Origin: Agrococcus jejuensis
GTDB taxonomy: Bacteria; Actinomycetota; Actinomycetes; Actinomycetales; Microbacteriaceae
Direction of reading: 5' to 3'
Assembly (NCBI RefSeq): GCF_007679035.1
Contig: NZ_VEFR01000003.1
Location: 1 to 64,000 of the forward strand
Length of the DNA: 64,000 bases
Shown here: positions 1-8,783 of the stretch, one piece after another
Numbering within the stretch: position 1 is the stretch's first letter
Layout of the letters: every line of letters starts with the position of its first letter
Program-made: the position numbers and the translations under genes
Notes under the pieces: generated by a model
What the model was told of the DNA's origin: nothing
The model's input: the letters and a program-made list of their open reading frames with translations, nothing else
The model's database searches: none

Positions 1-84
1 GCAGGCTGCGAGGGAGAAGGCGAGAGCGCCTGCGGCGAGCACGCCCAGGGTGGTCTTGCCGAGCGTGCTGTTCATGATCTTCAT
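1..84 (-). CDS. Putative lipoprotein, N-terminal fragment (cut by window edge)
   Basis: Only the first 28 codons lie in the window. They begin at the ATG complementary to 82-84 and read MKIMNSTLGK, then a hydrophobic stretch, then a lipobox-like LAAC whose cysteine is the last complete codon at the window edge. This is a typical type II signal peptide: charged start, hydrophobic core, Ala-Ala-Cys. The mature protein would be anchored to the outer face of the membrane. A second in-frame ATG four codons in (73-75) is an alternative start. Function cannot be told. A substrate-binding protein is the commonest case for such a signal, but that is a guess. Confidence 0.75.
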   Translation of the reverse strand, partial: MKIMNSTLGKTTLGVLAAGALAFSLAAC

Positions 85-411
85 GGCAGTTCCTGTTCTG
101 TGTGGTGCGGGATCGTGTGCTGACACGTGTTCGGAGCGCTCGCCGACATCGGCTTGCGCTCCGTCAGACGCGCGTCGGTGGGGTGTCCTCGATGACGTCG
201 ATGCGCTGCGGCACGGCGCCCGCGAGCTCGGCGACGACGTCGACGCGCGGGGCGCCGTGCAGCATCCTCGCGGTGGTGATCGACGTCCCGGGCATTTCGC
301 TAGCCTGTCGAACGATCTGCATCCATGTCCGGCATTGACAGATCCTCGTCCCGTGTGCGGGGTCGAGCATCGTTCGACGCGAGGCGTGCAGGATGGCACG
401 CCGGCCGACGC
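85..411. other. Intergenic stretch, 327 bp
   Basis: This gap lies between the lipoprotein start and the small gene ending at 412. I see no RNA gene. Positions 164-322 hold a possible small minus-strand ORF, listed separately. The part nearest the lipoprotein (85-160) should carry its promoter; no clear -35/-10 pair stands out. Confidence 0.5.
164..322 (-). CDS. Possible small protein, 52 aa
   Basis: The reading frame runs from the ATG at 320-322 to the TGA at 164-166. From about the tenth codon the third positions are nearly all G or C (for example GTC GAC GTC GTC GCC GAG CTC), as in the true genes nearby. That is the only support. The product (MQIVRQASE..., ending TPPTRV) has no recognisable domain, signal peptide or membrane segment. 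No convincing ribosome site precedes the start; an internal ATG giving 43 residues is an alternative. It could equally be the remnant of a longer gene. Confidence 0.3.
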   Translation of the reverse strand: MQIVRQASEMPGTSITTARMLHGAPRVDVVAELAGAVPQRIDVIEDTPPTRV

Positions 412-675
412 TCAGTCGACGGCAGGCAAGGCCCGCAGCACCGTCAGCACCTGCTCGGCGGGCATCTCGCACGGCTTGAGGTGGGTGCCGGATGCGGTGC
501 GCCACACGTTGTCGCTCATGCGGCCGGTGCCGCCGAGCTCCTCGCCCTCGATCGTCGACGAGCGGCCGTCGGCGTGGTCGACGCGCGTGAGGCCCCATGC
601 GCGTCCGCCGACGTCGTGCCGACTCCAGCCGAGCGGCACGCGGTCGACGAGCGCGTCGAGGTCGTCGTGGTCCAT
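412..675 (-). CDS. Hypothetical protein, 87 aa
   Basis: A small acidic protein (MDHDDLDALVDRVPLGW...) with strong GC3 codon bias across its whole length and no overlapping rival frame of equal quality. It has no signal peptide, membrane helix or known motif. A Trp/Arg-rich first half and the phrase MSDNVWRTASGTHLK suggest a compact soluble fold. It stands alone, between the intergenic stretch and the four-copy inverted repeat that begins 15 bp upstream of its start. I do not recognise the family and infer no function. Confidence 0.7.
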   Translation of the reverse strand: MDHDDLDALVDRVPLGWSRHDVGGRAWGLTRVDHADGRSSTIEGEELGGTGRMSDNVWRTASGTHLKPCEMPAEQVLTVLRALPAVD

Positions 676-689
676 CCGCTCACGGTACC

Positions 690-843
690 CACCGGCTGGT
701 CGAGGAGCGCAGGCGCGCAGCGCCTTCGCGTCACGAGACCCGAGCCATCGCTAGCGCGTCTCGCCGCGATGCGGCTCGCAGGGACGGCGGGTCTCGTGAC
801 GCGTGCTCGCCTGGCGGCTCGCGCGCTCCTCGACCAGCTGGTG
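690..843. repeat. Nested inverted-repeat element, copy A
   Basis: First of four related elements (others at 18079, 35711 and 46721). The outer arms at 692-710 and 823-841 are complementary over 18 of 19 bases (CCrGCTGGTCGAGGAGCGC). The inner arms at 728-742 and 788-802 are perfect (GCGTCACGAGACCCG). About 45 bp of core lies between the inner arms. Read on the minus strand, both the spacers and the core match copy B, so copy A is inserted in the opposite orientation. It lies between the 87-aa gene and purL and contains no supported ORF. Confidence 0.9.
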
Positions 844-878
844 GACAGGGCCGTCCATGAGGCGGCACTCCAGACGAC

Positions 879-912
879 GAGACCCGCCGCACCCGAGGGC
901 GCGGCGGGTCTC
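879..912 (-). terminator. Hairpin terminator of purL
   Basis: A perfect 12-bp stem, GAGACCCGCCGC (879-890) paired with GCGGCGGGTCTC (901-912), has a 10-nt loop and lies 14 nt beyond the purL stop. It has no T-tract, which is usual for hairpins in high-GC actinobacteria. Confidence 0.7.
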
Positions 913-926
913 GGACGAAGCGGGTC

Positions 927-3221
927 TCAGGCGAACGTGTCGTACAGCGTCGAGCCGTTGCGCTGGCGCAGCTCGTCGAGGCCGATCGTGAAGACGTCCT
1001 GCACCTCGATCGAGCCCGTCGTCGAGTCGGTCGCGCCGATGCGCAGCGACGGCACGCCGCGGGCGGCGCACATGCCCTGGAATCGCACGTCGTCCTCGCG
1101 CGGCACGGCAACGAGCATCCGCGCGCCCGACTCCGAGAACAGGGCCGCGGTGAGGTCGACGCCGTCGCGCTCGCACAGCTCCTCGAGCCAGATGCGGGCG
1201 CCGATGCCGAAGCGCATCGCGCCCTCCGCGAGCGTGACGCCGAGGCCGCCCTCCGACAGGTCGTGCGCGGCGGCGAGGAGGCCGTCGTGCGCGGCAGCCT
1301 GCACGAGCGAGGCGACGGCCTGCTCGGCGGCGAGGTCGACGAGCGGCGGGATGCCGCCGAGGTGGTCGTGCACGACGCCGGCCCACGCGGAGCCGTCGAG
1401 CTCGTCGCGGGTCGTGCCGAGCAGGTAGAGGTGCAGGCCGTCGTCCTGCCAGCCGGCGGGCACGCGGCGGGCGACGTCGTCGATGACGCCGAGCACGCCG
1501 ACCACGGGGGTCGGGTGGATCTGCGTCTCGCCCGTCTGGTTGTAGAACGACACGTTGCCGCCGGTCACCGGGATGCCCAGCTCCACGCACGCGTCGGCGA
1601 GGCCGTCGACGGCCTCCGCGAACTGCCACATCACGAACGGCACCTCGGGGTTGCCGAAGTTGAGGCAGTCCGAGACGCCCAGCGGCTGCGCACCCGTCGC
1701 GGCGACGTTGCGGTACGCCTCGGCGAGCGCGGCCTTCGCACCCTCGCGGGGGTCGAGCTGGCAGTAGCGGCCGTTGGCGTCGACCGAGACGGCGAAGCCG
1801 AGGCCGGACTCCTCGTCGATGCGCACCATGCCGGCGTCGTCGGGCATCGACAGCGCCGTGTTGCCGAGCACGTACGAGTCGTACTGCTCGGTGATCCACG
1901 ACGTGTCGGCGAGGTTCGGGCTGCCTGCGAGCGCGAGCAGCTCCGAGCGCAGGCCCGCGGCCTCCGAGCGCGGCAGGCGCGCGGTCGTGTCGGCGTTGAG
2001 GGCGTCGAGCCACTCGGGACGCTCCATCGGCCGGTCGTAGACGGGCGAGTCGATCGCGACGGTGCGCGGGTCGACGTCGACGATCGTCTCGCCGCCGTGC
2101 GTGATGACGAGGCGGCCGGTGCCGGTGACCTCGCCGAGCACGCTCGTCTCGACGTCCCACTTCTCGGTGACCGCGAGGAACGCGTCCAGCTTCTCGGGCG
2201 TCACGACGGCCATCATGCGCTCCTGCGACTCCGACATGAGGATCTCCTCGGCCGTGAGCGTGGGGTCGCGCAGCAGCACGTGGTCGAGCTCGACCTGCAT
2301 GCCGCCGTCGCCGTTCGACGCGAGCTCGCTCGTCGCGCACGAGATGCCGGCGGCGCCGAGGTCCTGGATGCCCTCGACGAGGCCGCCCTGGAACAGCTCG
2401 AGGCAGCACTCGATGAGCACCTTCTCGGCGAACGGGTCGCCCACCTGCACCGCGGGGCGCTTGGCGGGGCCGTCGGCGTCGAACGAGTCGGAGGCGAGGA
2501 TGGACGCGCCGCCGATGCCGTCGCCACCGGTGCGGGCGCCGAAGAGCACGACCTTGTTGCCCGCGCCGCGTGCGTTCGCGAGGTGCAGGTCCTCGTGGCG
2601 CAGCACGCCGACCGCGAGGGCGTTGACGAGCGGGTTGCCCTGGTAGACGGCGTCGAAGACCGTCTCGCCGCCGATGTTCGGCAGGCCGAGGCAGTTGCCG
2701 TAGAACGAGATGCCGCCGACGACGCCGTGCACGACGCGCGCCGTGTCGGGGTGGTCGATGGCGCCGAAGCGCAGCGCGTCCATGACGGCGACGGGGCGCG
2801 CGCCCATCGAGATGATGTCGCGCACGATGCCGCCGACGCCCGTCGCGGCGCCCTGGAAGGGCTCGACGAACGACGGGTGGTTGTGGCTCTCGATCTTGAA
2901 CGTGACCGCCCAGCCCTCGCCGGCATCCAGCACGCCGGCGTTCTCGCCCATGCCGACCATGAGACGCTCGCGCATCTGGTCGGTGACCTTCTGGCCGAAC
3001 ACCTTCAGGTGCCGCTTGGACGACTTGTACGAGCAGTGCTCCGACCACATGACGGAGTACATCGCCAGCTCGCCCGACGTGGGGCGGCGGCCGAGGATCT
3101 CGCGGATGCGGTCGTACTCGTCGGGCTTGAGGCCGAGCGCCGCGTACGGCTGCTCCTTCTCCGGAGTCGCGATCGCGTGCTCGACGGTGTCGGCGACGGG
3201 GCGGGCGGGGGCATCGGGCAC
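927..3221 (-). CDS. purL: Phosphoribosylformylglycinamidine synthase, PurL subunit
   Basis: Converts FGAR to FGAM with ATP and ammonia in step 4 of purine synthesis, in the cytoplasm. At 764 aa it is the small PurL type, which needs PurQ for glutamine hydrolysis and PurS as a bridge; both are encoded at 7.8-8.7 kb. Visible family signatures include [12 protein letters not shown] near residue 60, the ATP/FGAR segment SHNHPS, the glycine-rich GVGGIVRD, and a repeated AIRS-like fold (second half around NFGNPE and GGNVSFYNQ). I chose the GTG at 3219-3221 because purL homologues begin about here; a GTG four codons upstream is possible. It is transcribed alone, divergent from the VanZ-like gene, and followed by a strong hairpin. 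Confidence 0.95.
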   Translation of the reverse strand: MPDAPARPVADTVEHAIATPEKEQPYAALGLKPDEYDRIREILGRRPTSGELAMYSVMWSEHCSYKSSKRHLKVFGQKVTDQMRERLMVGMGENAGVLDAGEGWAVTFKIESHNHPSFVEPFQGAATGVGGIVRDIISMGARPVAVMDALRFGAIDHPDTARVVHGVVGGISFYGNCLGLPNIGGETVFDAVYQGNPLVNALAVGVLRHEDLHLANARGAGNKVVLFGARTGGDGIGGASILASDSFDADGPAKRPAVQVGDPFAEKVLIECCLELFQGGLVEGIQDLGAAGISCATSELASNGDGGMQVELDHVLLRDPTLTAEEILMSESQERMMAVVTPEKLDAFLAVTEKWDVETSVLGEVTGTGRLVITHGGETIVDVDPRTVAIDSPVYDRPMERPEWLDALNADTTARLPRSEAAGLRSELLALAGSPNLADTSWITEQYDSYVLGNTALSMPDDAGMVRIDEESGLGFAVSVDANGRYCQLDPREGAKAALAEAYRNVAATGAQPLGVSDCLNFGNPEVPFVMWQFAEAVDGLADACVELGIPVTGGNVSFYNQTGETQIHPTPVVGVLGVIDDVARRVPAGWQDDGLHLYLLGTTRDELDGSAWAGVVHDHLGGIPPLVDLAAEQAVASLVQAAAHDGLLAAAHDLSEGGLGVTLAEGAMRFGIGARIWLEELCERDGVDLTAALFSESGARMLVAVPREDDVRFQGMCAARGVPSLRIGATDSTTGSIEVQDVFTIGLDELRQRNGSTLYDTFA

Positions 3222-3403
3222 GGGCGTAGACCTCACGGCGGGAGTGGATGCGGCGCGTCCGAGTCTACCCGCGGGGCGCATGCGCTCCCGCGTGGGCGGC
3301 GACGCCGGTGCGCGCGGTCGCGGGGTGCGCCCGCGCCCGTCCGATGGGGGACGTCCTCCCGCGGTCGCACCGGCGTGCACCGTGCCGTGGCTACCGTGGC
3401 TGC

Positions 3404-3832
3404 ATGCCCGATCGCCTCGACCGCGGTGCACGCGACCGGCGTCGCCTGCTCGTCGCCCGCGTCGTGCTCGTCGTGGCCATCGGCCTCCAGGTCTGGGGCC
3501 TGTACGCACCCGACGTGCCGGGCGGCGGCGACCTCCCCGGCGCCGACAAGGTCGCGCACGTCGCGATGTTCGCGCTCGTGATGGCGGCGGGCGTCGGGGC
3601 CGGCGTGCCGGTGCGGCCGCTGGCGGTCGTGCTCGTGCTGCATGCCGTCGCGTCGGAGGTGGCGCAGGCTGCGCTCATCTCGACGCGCGCCGGAGACGTG
3701 CAGGATGCGGTCGCCGACGTGCTCGGCGTCGCGATCGGCTGGCTCGCGGGCCGTCCGTTCGCGCCGCGGCCCCGCAGGCCCGTGCCCGAGATCCCGGCGC
3801 TCCGCGACGACGTCGCTGCGCCGCCCGCCTGA
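3404..3832 (+). CDS. VanZ-like membrane protein
   Basis: A 142-aa protein with about four hydrophobic helices. After a basic N-terminus ([14 protein letters not shown]) come segments around residues 17-35, 53-75, 80-100 and 105-120. The spacing and the phrase [14 protein letters not shown] (a conserved K-x-x-H-x-x-x-F region) match the VanZ-like family. VanZ itself gives weak teicoplanin resistance, but most members have no known role. A TACCGT element a few bases before the ATG suggests leaderless transcription. The C-terminal tail is Pro/Arg-rich and cytoplasmic. The start is fixed by that ATG; the frame is open further upstream without good codon bias. Confidence 0.7.
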   Translation: MPDRLDRGARDRRRLLVARVVLVVAIGLQVWGLYAPDVPGGGDLPGADKVAHVAMFALVMAAGVGAGVPVRPLAVVLVLHAVASEVAQAALISTRAGDVQDAVADVLGVAIGWLAGRPFAPRPRRPVPEIPALRDDVAAPPA

Positions 3833-3884
3833 CGCGTCGTCCGCAGCGCTTCCGTCCGTCGAGCATCGGTGGCACGCTGCAACC

Positions 3885-4571
3885 GTGCAGCAGCCCGCGA
3901 TGCCCGTCGACGACGCTCGGCCGTCGGCCGAGCGGATGGTGTTCTTCACCGACGCGGTCGTCGCGATCGCGATGACCCTGCTCATCCTGCCGCTCATGGA
4001 GAGCGTGTCCGAGGGCGGCGAGCGCAGCGCAGCCGGTTGGGCTGCCGAGCACGCCGACCAGCTGCTGGCCTTCCTCATCTCGTTCGCGCTCGTGGGCACC
4101 TTCTGGCGATGGCACCATGCGCTCTACGAGCGCGTCGAGCGCTACACGCCCGCCCTCATGCGGCTGAACTTCCTGTGGATGCTCGCGATCGTCTGGCTGC
4201 CGGTCGCCACCGCCCTCTCGACCGCCGATGGCGGCGACGCGTCGAACGTCATCGTCTACGTCGCGTCGATCGCGGCGATCCCGTTCGTCAGCGCGATCAT
4301 CCACCTGCACGTCCTGCGACACCCCGCGCTCGTGCGCGAGGGCATGACGATCGACCATCGCGGGCTCGCGGCCAACGTCTCGCTCGTGCTCGTGCTGGGC
4401 GTCGCGCTCGCGATCGCGCTGCTGCTGCCGGACGTCGGCTACCTCGCGCTGCTCATCACGTTCGCGACGCGCTTCGTGAGCATGGCGCTGCACCGGCCCA
4501 TCGAGCGTCTCGCCGCCGGGCCGGCTCGCGCACGCGGCGCAGCGGATGGCGCAGCGCCCGACGCGGGCTGA
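3885..4571 (+). CDS. TMEM175-family (DUF1211) ion-channel-like protein
   Basis: A 228-aa integral membrane protein. The family hallmark is near the N-terminus: RMVFFTDAVVAIAMTLL, corresponding to the R-x-x-x-F-S/T-D motif of the first helix of bacterial TMEM175 potassium channels. Five more hydrophobic segments follow (around LLAFLISFALVGTFW, LNFLWMLAIVWLPVA, VIVYVASIAAIPFV, VSLVLVLGVALAIALLL and GYLALLITFATRF), giving the usual six. Bacterial members assemble as tetramers and conduct K+ with modest selectivity. The start is GTG, preceded by CACGCT six bases upstream, which fits a leaderless message. It lies 52 bp after the VanZ-like gene and may share its transcript. Confidence 0.8.
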   Translation: MQQPAMPVDDARPSAERMVFFTDAVVAIAMTLLILPLMESVSEGGERSAAGWAAEHADQLLAFLISFALVGTFWRWHHALYERVERYTPALMRLNFLWMLAIVWLPVATALSTADGGDASNVIVYVASIAAIPFVSAIIHLHVLRHPALVREGMTIDHRGLAANVSLVLVLGVALAIALLLPDVGYLALLITFATRFVSMALHRPIERLAAGPARARGAADGAAPDAG

Positions 4572-4715
4572 CGTTGGTCCCCGATCCCACCCTCGCCGCG
4601 AGGGCCGGCACGTGGTGATGATGCGTGCGCGATGGATGCGGTCTCCCGCGGTGCGCGTGTGCTGCGTGCCGGGCGAAGGATCCGAAGCGGATGCGCCGGC
4701 CCGTCGACGCTGCGT

Positions 4716-4737
4716 GCCTGCCATCACCCCGGCAGGC
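4716..4737. terminator. Possible bidirectional terminator hairpin
   Basis: GCCTGCC (4716-4722) pairs with GGCAGGC (4731-4737) around an 8-nt loop. It sits in the 204-bp gap between two convergent genes. The stem is short and there is no T-run. Nothing else in the gap is recognisable. Confidence 0.4.
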
Positions 4738-4775
4738 GTGGGGTTAGTGCCCGCTCCCTGGCGGCTACCGACTCG

Positions 4776-5228
4776 TCAGCGCAGCTCCGTCGACCAGTTC
4801 ACCTCCTGGATGCGCAGGTCCAGCTCGCGCAGGGCCTTCGCCGTGTCGTCGGCGGCGCTGCGCAGGCTCGCGACGTCGCTCGTCGGCAGCAGGCGCAGCT
4901 CGGCGCCGCGCATGCGGTCGGCGAACGGCGTCGATGCGTCGGCGAGCGTCGTGAGCGTGCGGTGCCGCCGACGCAGGGTGTCGCGGCGCGCGAGCGCGGC
5001 CGTGAGCGGCACGCCGTCGACGTCGGTCGCGGCGTTCGTGAGGTTGATGCGCACGACGAGCTGCTCGAGCTCGGCGAGCACGGCGTCGTGCTCGGCGATC
5101 AGCTGCGTCGGGTCGTCGACGGGCGTCGTGCCCTCCTGCGTGACGGCGGCGCGGATGGCGCGCTGCGCGAGCGCGTCGGCGCGCGTCGCGAGGTCGGCGC
5201 GGTGGCTGAGGGCTGCTGCGAGGCGCAT
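4776..5228 (-). CDS. DIP1984 family protein
   Basis: A 150-aa, mostly helical cytosolic protein. The succession of family phrases is clear: an N-terminal helix MRLAAALSHRADLATR, then VTQEGTTPVDDP, the segment LVVRINLTNAAT, a heptad-rich middle (RRDTLRRRHRTL), and the near-invariant end LDLRIQEVNWSTEL. This fits the DIP1984 family (also called septicolysin-like); its biological role is unknown. Length is normal for the family and the start is fixed by the conserved N-terminal helix. It lies alone, convergent with the TMEM175-like gene. Confidence 0.85.
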   Translation of the reverse strand: MRLAAALSHRADLATRADALAQRAIRAAVTQEGTTPVDDPTQLIAEHDAVLAELEQLVVRINLTNAATDVDGVPLTAALARRDTLRRRHRTLTTLADASTPFADRMRGAELRLLPTSDVASLRSAADDTAKALRELDLRIQEVNWSTELR

Positions 5229-5284
5229 GCCCCGACGCTATCGCCGCGGCCCGGATGCGCGCATCCGTTCGTCGCGGCAGGTGG

Positions 5285-5845
5285 TCAGCCCGGCAGGCTG
5301 CCCGTCGCGGCGAGCACGGCGATGACGACGCCCGCGACGAGCGCGCCGCCCCCGCCGACCGCCGCTGCCACGATCCCCACGATCGTCGTGGTGGCGAGCC
5401 CCGATCGGTAGCCGGCGCGCTCGACGGCTGCCTTCAGCGGCCGCGCGATCTCCGCCGTCGAGAACACGTAGTCGACGGGGAAGCCGGGGCCTCGCTCGTC
5501 GACGCCGAGCTCCTTGCGGAACTCGACCTTCGCGACGCGCCCGCGCATGCCCGAGATGCGGCCCGTGAGCCTCGGCACGAGCGAGCCGCCGACGCCCGCG
5601 GTCCACTCGAGCACCTCCTCGGCGTCCTCCCACGTCACGCGCCCGGGCGCCTTCCACGTCAGCCGCGTGCGGTAGACGGAGCGGAAGCGGCGCACGCTCG
5701 CGACCCCGAGGAAGCGGGCGTCGGCGAGGTCGGCGATCACCGCGATCGCGTCGGCCTCCACGACGACGCGGTACGGGGAGCCGGCGAACGCGCGCTGCAC
5801 CTCGTCGACGAGTCGCGGCCAGCCGGGATCGGTGGAGGCATCCAT
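5285..5845 (-). CDS. Hypothetical protein with C-terminal membrane anchor
   Basis: A 186-aa protein. Residues 1-140 form a soluble domain with basic and aromatic residues (RRFRSVYRTRLTWKAPGRV; EVLEWTAGVGGSLVPRL). One long hydrophobic helix near the C-terminus (about 155-182, GIVAAAVGGGGALVAGVVIAVLAA) ends in SLPG, so it looks tail-anchored. Strong GC3 bias supports it as a real gene. The ATG at 5843-5845 was chosen because upstream codon use becomes Arg-rich noise. Its start is 46 bp from the end of the CoA-ligase gene on the same strand, so the two may be co-transcribed. I do not recognise the family. Confidence 0.65.
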   Translation of the reverse strand: MDASTDPGWPRLVDEVQRAFAGSPYRVVVEADAIAVIADLADARFLGVASVRRFRSVYRTRLTWKAPGRVTWEDAEEVLEWTAGVGGSLVPRLTGRISGMRGRVAKVEFRKELGVDERGPGFPVDYVFSTAEIARPLKAAVERAGYRSGLATTTIVGIVAAAVGGGGALVAGVVIAVLAATGSLPG

Positions 5846-5891
5846 GTCCGCATGCTCGCAGGCGCGGATGGGAGCGGGCTGGCCCTGCGCG

Positions 5892-7472
5892 TCAGATGGA
5901 CGCCTTGAGGTCCTTGCGCAGGATCTTGCCCGACGCCGACTTCGGGATGGCCTCGACGTAGGCGACGCGGCGCACCTTCTTGTACGGCGCGACGCGCTCG
6001 GCGACCCACGCCATGAGCGCGTCCGCATCCTCCTCGCCCGCCGTCGCCGGCACGACGAACGCCATGGGGTCCTCGTCGCCGTCGTCGGTGCGCACGCCGA
6101 TCACGGCGACGTCGGCGACCGCGGGATGCGTGAGCAGCAGCGCCTCGAGCTCGGCCGGCGCCACCTGGTAGCCCTTGTGCTTGATGAGCTCCTTGAGCCG
6201 GTCGACGATGTGCACGTTGCCGTCGGCGTCGTACGAGGCCATGTCGCCCGTGCGCAGGAATCCGTCGTCGCGCAGCGTCTCGGCCGTCGCCTCGGGGTTG
6301 TCGAGGTAGCCGAGCATGACCTGCGGTCCGCGCACCCACAGCTCGCCCGCCTCCGACAGCCCGTCGTGCTCGGGCGGCTCGATGGACTCGCCGGTCTCGA
6401 TGTCGACGATGCGGTCCTCGGTGCCTCCGATGACCGTGCCGACGGACCCGAGCGGCGTCGTGGCTCCCTCGCCGCGGATGAACGCGTGGCTCACCGGGCT
6501 CAGCTCGGTCATGCCGTAGCCCTGCAGCATCTCGATGTCGATGCGGTCTGCGACCGCGTGGCCGAGCTGCTCGTCGAGCGGCGCGGCACCCGAGAACGCG
6601 GTGCGCAGCGACGACAGGTCGTACTCGGCGACGAGCGGATGCTTCGCGAGCGCCACGGCGATCGGCGGGGCGATGAAGGCGAACGTCACGCGATGGTCCT
6701 GGATGACGCGCAGGAACTCGGCGAGGTCGAAGCGGGGCATCGTCACGAGCGTCGCGCGGACGCGCAGCGCGAGGTTCAGCAGCACGGTCATGCCGTAGAT
6801 GTGGAAGAACGGCAGCACGGCCAGCACGCGCTCGCCCCGCTCGACGCGGATGATGGGCTCGCACTGCGCGACGTTCGCGACGAGGTTGCGGTGCGACAGC
6901 ATGACGCCCTTCGGCGTGCCGGTCGTGCCCGACGAGTACGGCATGACGGCCACGTGCGTCGCGGGGTCGATCCTCACGTCGGGCGCCGCGTGCCCGGCCG
7001 CGAGCAGCTCGGCGAGGCTCGGGTGGCCCTCCAGCCCGTCGAGCACGATGATGCGGTCGTCGCCGATGCCGACCGCGTGCGCCGCTTCGAGCGACTGCGG
7101 CGCGAGCGGCGACACCGTGACGTGCGCGACGGCGCCGGAGGCACGCAGCTGCACCTCGATCTCGTGCGGCGTGTACAGCGCGTTGACGGTGGTCGCGGTC
7201 GCCCCGGCGCGCAGGATGCCGTGGAACGCGATCGCGAACGCCGGCACGTTGGGGCAGTGCAGGCCCACGACGTCGCCCGGGCGGATGCCCATCGCCGCGA
7301 GCGCTCCCGCGAACGCCTCGGCGCGGCCCACGAGCTCGCCGTAGGTCATGACCGCGCCGGATGCGCCGTCGATGAGCGCCGGCAGGGCGCGATCCTCGTC
7401 GGTCAGATCGTCGAACAGCGCCGAGAACACGCTGGCATCGGCGATGACGGGCTCGGGGCGGGTGCTGCGCAT
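5892..7472 (-). CDS. AMP-binding acyl/aryl-CoA ligase (4-coumarate-CoA ligase-like)
   Basis: A 526-aa ANL-superfamily enzyme that would activate a carboxylic acid as acyl-AMP and transfer it to CoA. The adenylate-forming motifs are intact: P-loop-like YSSGTTGTPKG (about residues 179-189), the aromatic HxxxG segment PFFHIYGM, YGMTE (about 322), the TGD motif in FLRTGDMA, the hinge DRLKELIKHKGYQVAP, and the catalytic C-terminal lysine in PKSASGKILRKDL. Layout and length match the 4-coumarate/long-chain-like branch. Substrate cannot be told from sequence. It stands alone, with the octamer-repeat array directly upstream of its start. Confidence 0.85.
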   Translation of the reverse strand: MRSTRPEPVIADASVFSALFDDLTDEDRALPALIDGASGAVMTYGELVGRAEAFAGALAAMGIRPGDVVGLHCPNVPAFAIAFHGILRAGATATTVNALYTPHEIEVQLRASGAVAHVTVSPLAPQSLEAAHAVGIGDDRIIVLDGLEGHPSLAELLAAGHAAPDVRIDPATHVAVMPYSSGTTGTPKGVMLSHRNLVANVAQCEPIIRVERGERVLAVLPFFHIYGMTVLLNLALRVRATLVTMPRFDLAEFLRVIQDHRVTFAFIAPPIAVALAKHPLVAEYDLSSLRTAFSGAAPLDEQLGHAVADRIDIEMLQGYGMTELSPVSHAFIRGEGATTPLGSVGTVIGGTEDRIVDIETGESIEPPEHDGLSEAGELWVRGPQVMLGYLDNPEATAETLRDDGFLRTGDMASYDADGNVHIVDRLKELIKHKGYQVAPAELEALLLTHPAVADVAVIGVRTDDGDEDPMAFVVPATAGEEDADALMAWVAERVAPYKKVRRVAYVEAIPKSASGKILRKDLKASI

Positions 7473-7552
7473 GGCGTCTCCTCAGCGGCCGACGTCGTCG
7501 TCGACCCGTGGCGGCAGCCTATGCGCGCGGCCGCTCGGCGGGTAGCCGTTGC

Positions 7553-7703
7553 GAGGTGCGGTTGCCGCAGCGAGGTGCGCTTCCTGCAGCGACCACGGTT
7601 CCGAGGTGCGCTTCCTGCGACGAGGTGCGGTTGCAACCGCACCTGAGTGCAGCATGCGCACCTCGGAACCCCGAACCGCACCTCACTGCAGCAACTGCAC
7701 CTC
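7553..7703. repeat. Array of GAGGTGCG octamers in both orientations
   Basis: Four direct copies of GAGGTGCG lie at 7553, 7572, 7603 and 7622. They are followed by four copies on the other strand: CGCACCTG at 7638 (one mismatch), CGCACCTC at 7657 and 7677, and TGCACCTC at 7696 (one mismatch). Spacers repeat too: GTTGC/CTTCCTGC follows the direct copies and CTGCAGCA follows one inverted copy. The whole can fold as one large imperfect cruciform centred near 7633. It fills most of the 287-bp gap between the CoA-ligase start and the purQ stop. Confidence 0.85.
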
Positions 7704-7759
7704 GCGACGGCCGAGGAGGCGAAGCGCACCGCATCCACACGGATGCAGCGGGCGCGGGG

Positions 7760-8452
7760 TCAGGCCGCGACCGACTCCAGCGCGAGCGCGAAGATCGTGA
7801 GGCCGTCGAGGCCCGAGCGCATGCGGGCCGACGTGTCGGGGCCGAAGCCCAGCTCGACGGCGTGCTCGGGATGCGGCATGAGGCCCACGACGTTGCCCGC
7901 GGCGTTCGAGACGCCGGCGATGTCGTCCATCGAGCCGTTCGGGTTGCGACCGGCGTAGCGGAAGGCGACGAGGCCCTCGCCCTCGATGCGCTCGAGCTCG
8001 GTCTTCGTCGACACGAAGCGGCCCTCGCCGTTCTTCAGCGGGATGACGATCTCCTGGCCGGGCTCGAAGCCGTTCGTCCAGGGGGTCGAGGTGCGCTCGA
8101 CCGTGAGGCGCTGGTCGCGGCGCACGAAGAGGCCCGTCGCGTTGCGCACGAGACCGCCGGGCAGCAGCTTCGCCTCGGCGAGCATCTGGAAGCCGTTGCA
8201 GATGCCGAGCACGGGCACGCCGCGCTTCGCTGCATCGACGACCTCGGTCATGATCGGCGAGAGCGCCGCGATGGCGCCGGCGCGCAGGTAGTCGCCGTAC
8301 GAGAAGCCGCCGGGCAGCACGATGGCGTCGACGCCCTGGAGGTCGTGGTCGCGGTGCCACAGCGCCACGGGCTCGTGGCCGGCGAGGCGCACGGCGCGCT
8401 GCGCGTCGCGATCGTCGAGCGTCCCCGGGAAGGTGACGACGCCGACCTTCAC
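7760..8452 (-). CDS. purQ: Phosphoribosylformylglycinamidine synthase, PurQ glutaminase subunit
   Basis: A class I glutamine amidotransferase subunit of 230 aa that releases ammonia from glutamine for PurL. The nucleophile-elbow cysteine is in VLGICNGFQML, and the His-Glu pair is in MPHPEHAVE near the C-terminus. The N-terminus VKVGVVTFPGTLDD and the phrase PGGFSYGDYLR are typical. The start is a GTG that overlaps the purS stop (GTGA), so the two are translationally coupled. The order purS-purQ is usual, but purL is 4.5 kb away instead of adjacent. Confidence 0.95.
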   Translation of the reverse strand: MKVGVVTFPGTLDDRDAQRAVRLAGHEPVALWHRDHDLQGVDAIVLPGGFSYGDYLRAGAIAALSPIMTEVVDAAKRGVPVLGICNGFQMLAEAKLLPGGLVRNATGLFVRRDQRLTVERTSTPWTNGFEPGQEIVIPLKNGEGRFVSTKTELERIEGEGLVAFRYAGRNPNGSMDDIAGVSNAAGNVVGLMPHPEHAVELGFGPDTSARMRSGLDGLTIFALALESVAA

Positions 8453-8703
8453 GCCTGCTCCTCCACGTGGATGCCCACGACGTCCTCGATGACGGTGTTC
8501 GCGAGCACGTCCTCGGCGACGGTGCGGATCCGGCCGAGCAGCTCGTCGGTCACCTCGCCGTCGACCGTGAGCTCGAAGCGCTTGCCGATGCGCACCTGGC
8601 CGACGGCCTCGTGGCCGAGACGGGTGAGCGCGCGGGTGACCGCCTTGCCCTGAGGGTCGAGGATCTCGGCCTTCGGCATGACGTCGACGACGATGAGGGG
8701 CAT
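8449..8703 (-). CDS. purS: Phosphoribosylformylglycinamidine synthase, PurS subunit
   Basis: An 84-aa subunit that holds PurL and PurQ together in the FGAM synthase complex. The beta-strand start MPLIVVDVMPKAEILDPQGKA and the segment ALTRLGHEAVGQVRIGKRFEL are characteristic, as is the length. It is the first gene of the purS-purQ pair. A 16-bp perfect inverted repeat lies 81 bp upstream, in the region shared with the divergent peptidase gene. Confidence 0.93.
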   Translation of the reverse strand: MPLIVVDVMPKAEILDPQGKAVTRALTRLGHEAVGQVRIGKRFELTVDGEVTDELLGRIRTVAEDVLANTVIEDVVGIHVEEQA

Positions 8704-8783
8704 GGGCTTCGACTCCTCGCGGGGTGGGATGCGACCAGTCTACCGACGTCGGATGCCCTCGGATGCGGGTGCCGGGCTGCGCG

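Noticed and set aside
1263..3581. Long plus-strand open frame (772 codons) opposite purL
   Set aside because: It is antisense to a certain purL. Its residues are mainly Arg, Ala, Val, Asp, Glu and His with no domain, as expected when a GC3-biased gene is read in the mirror frame.
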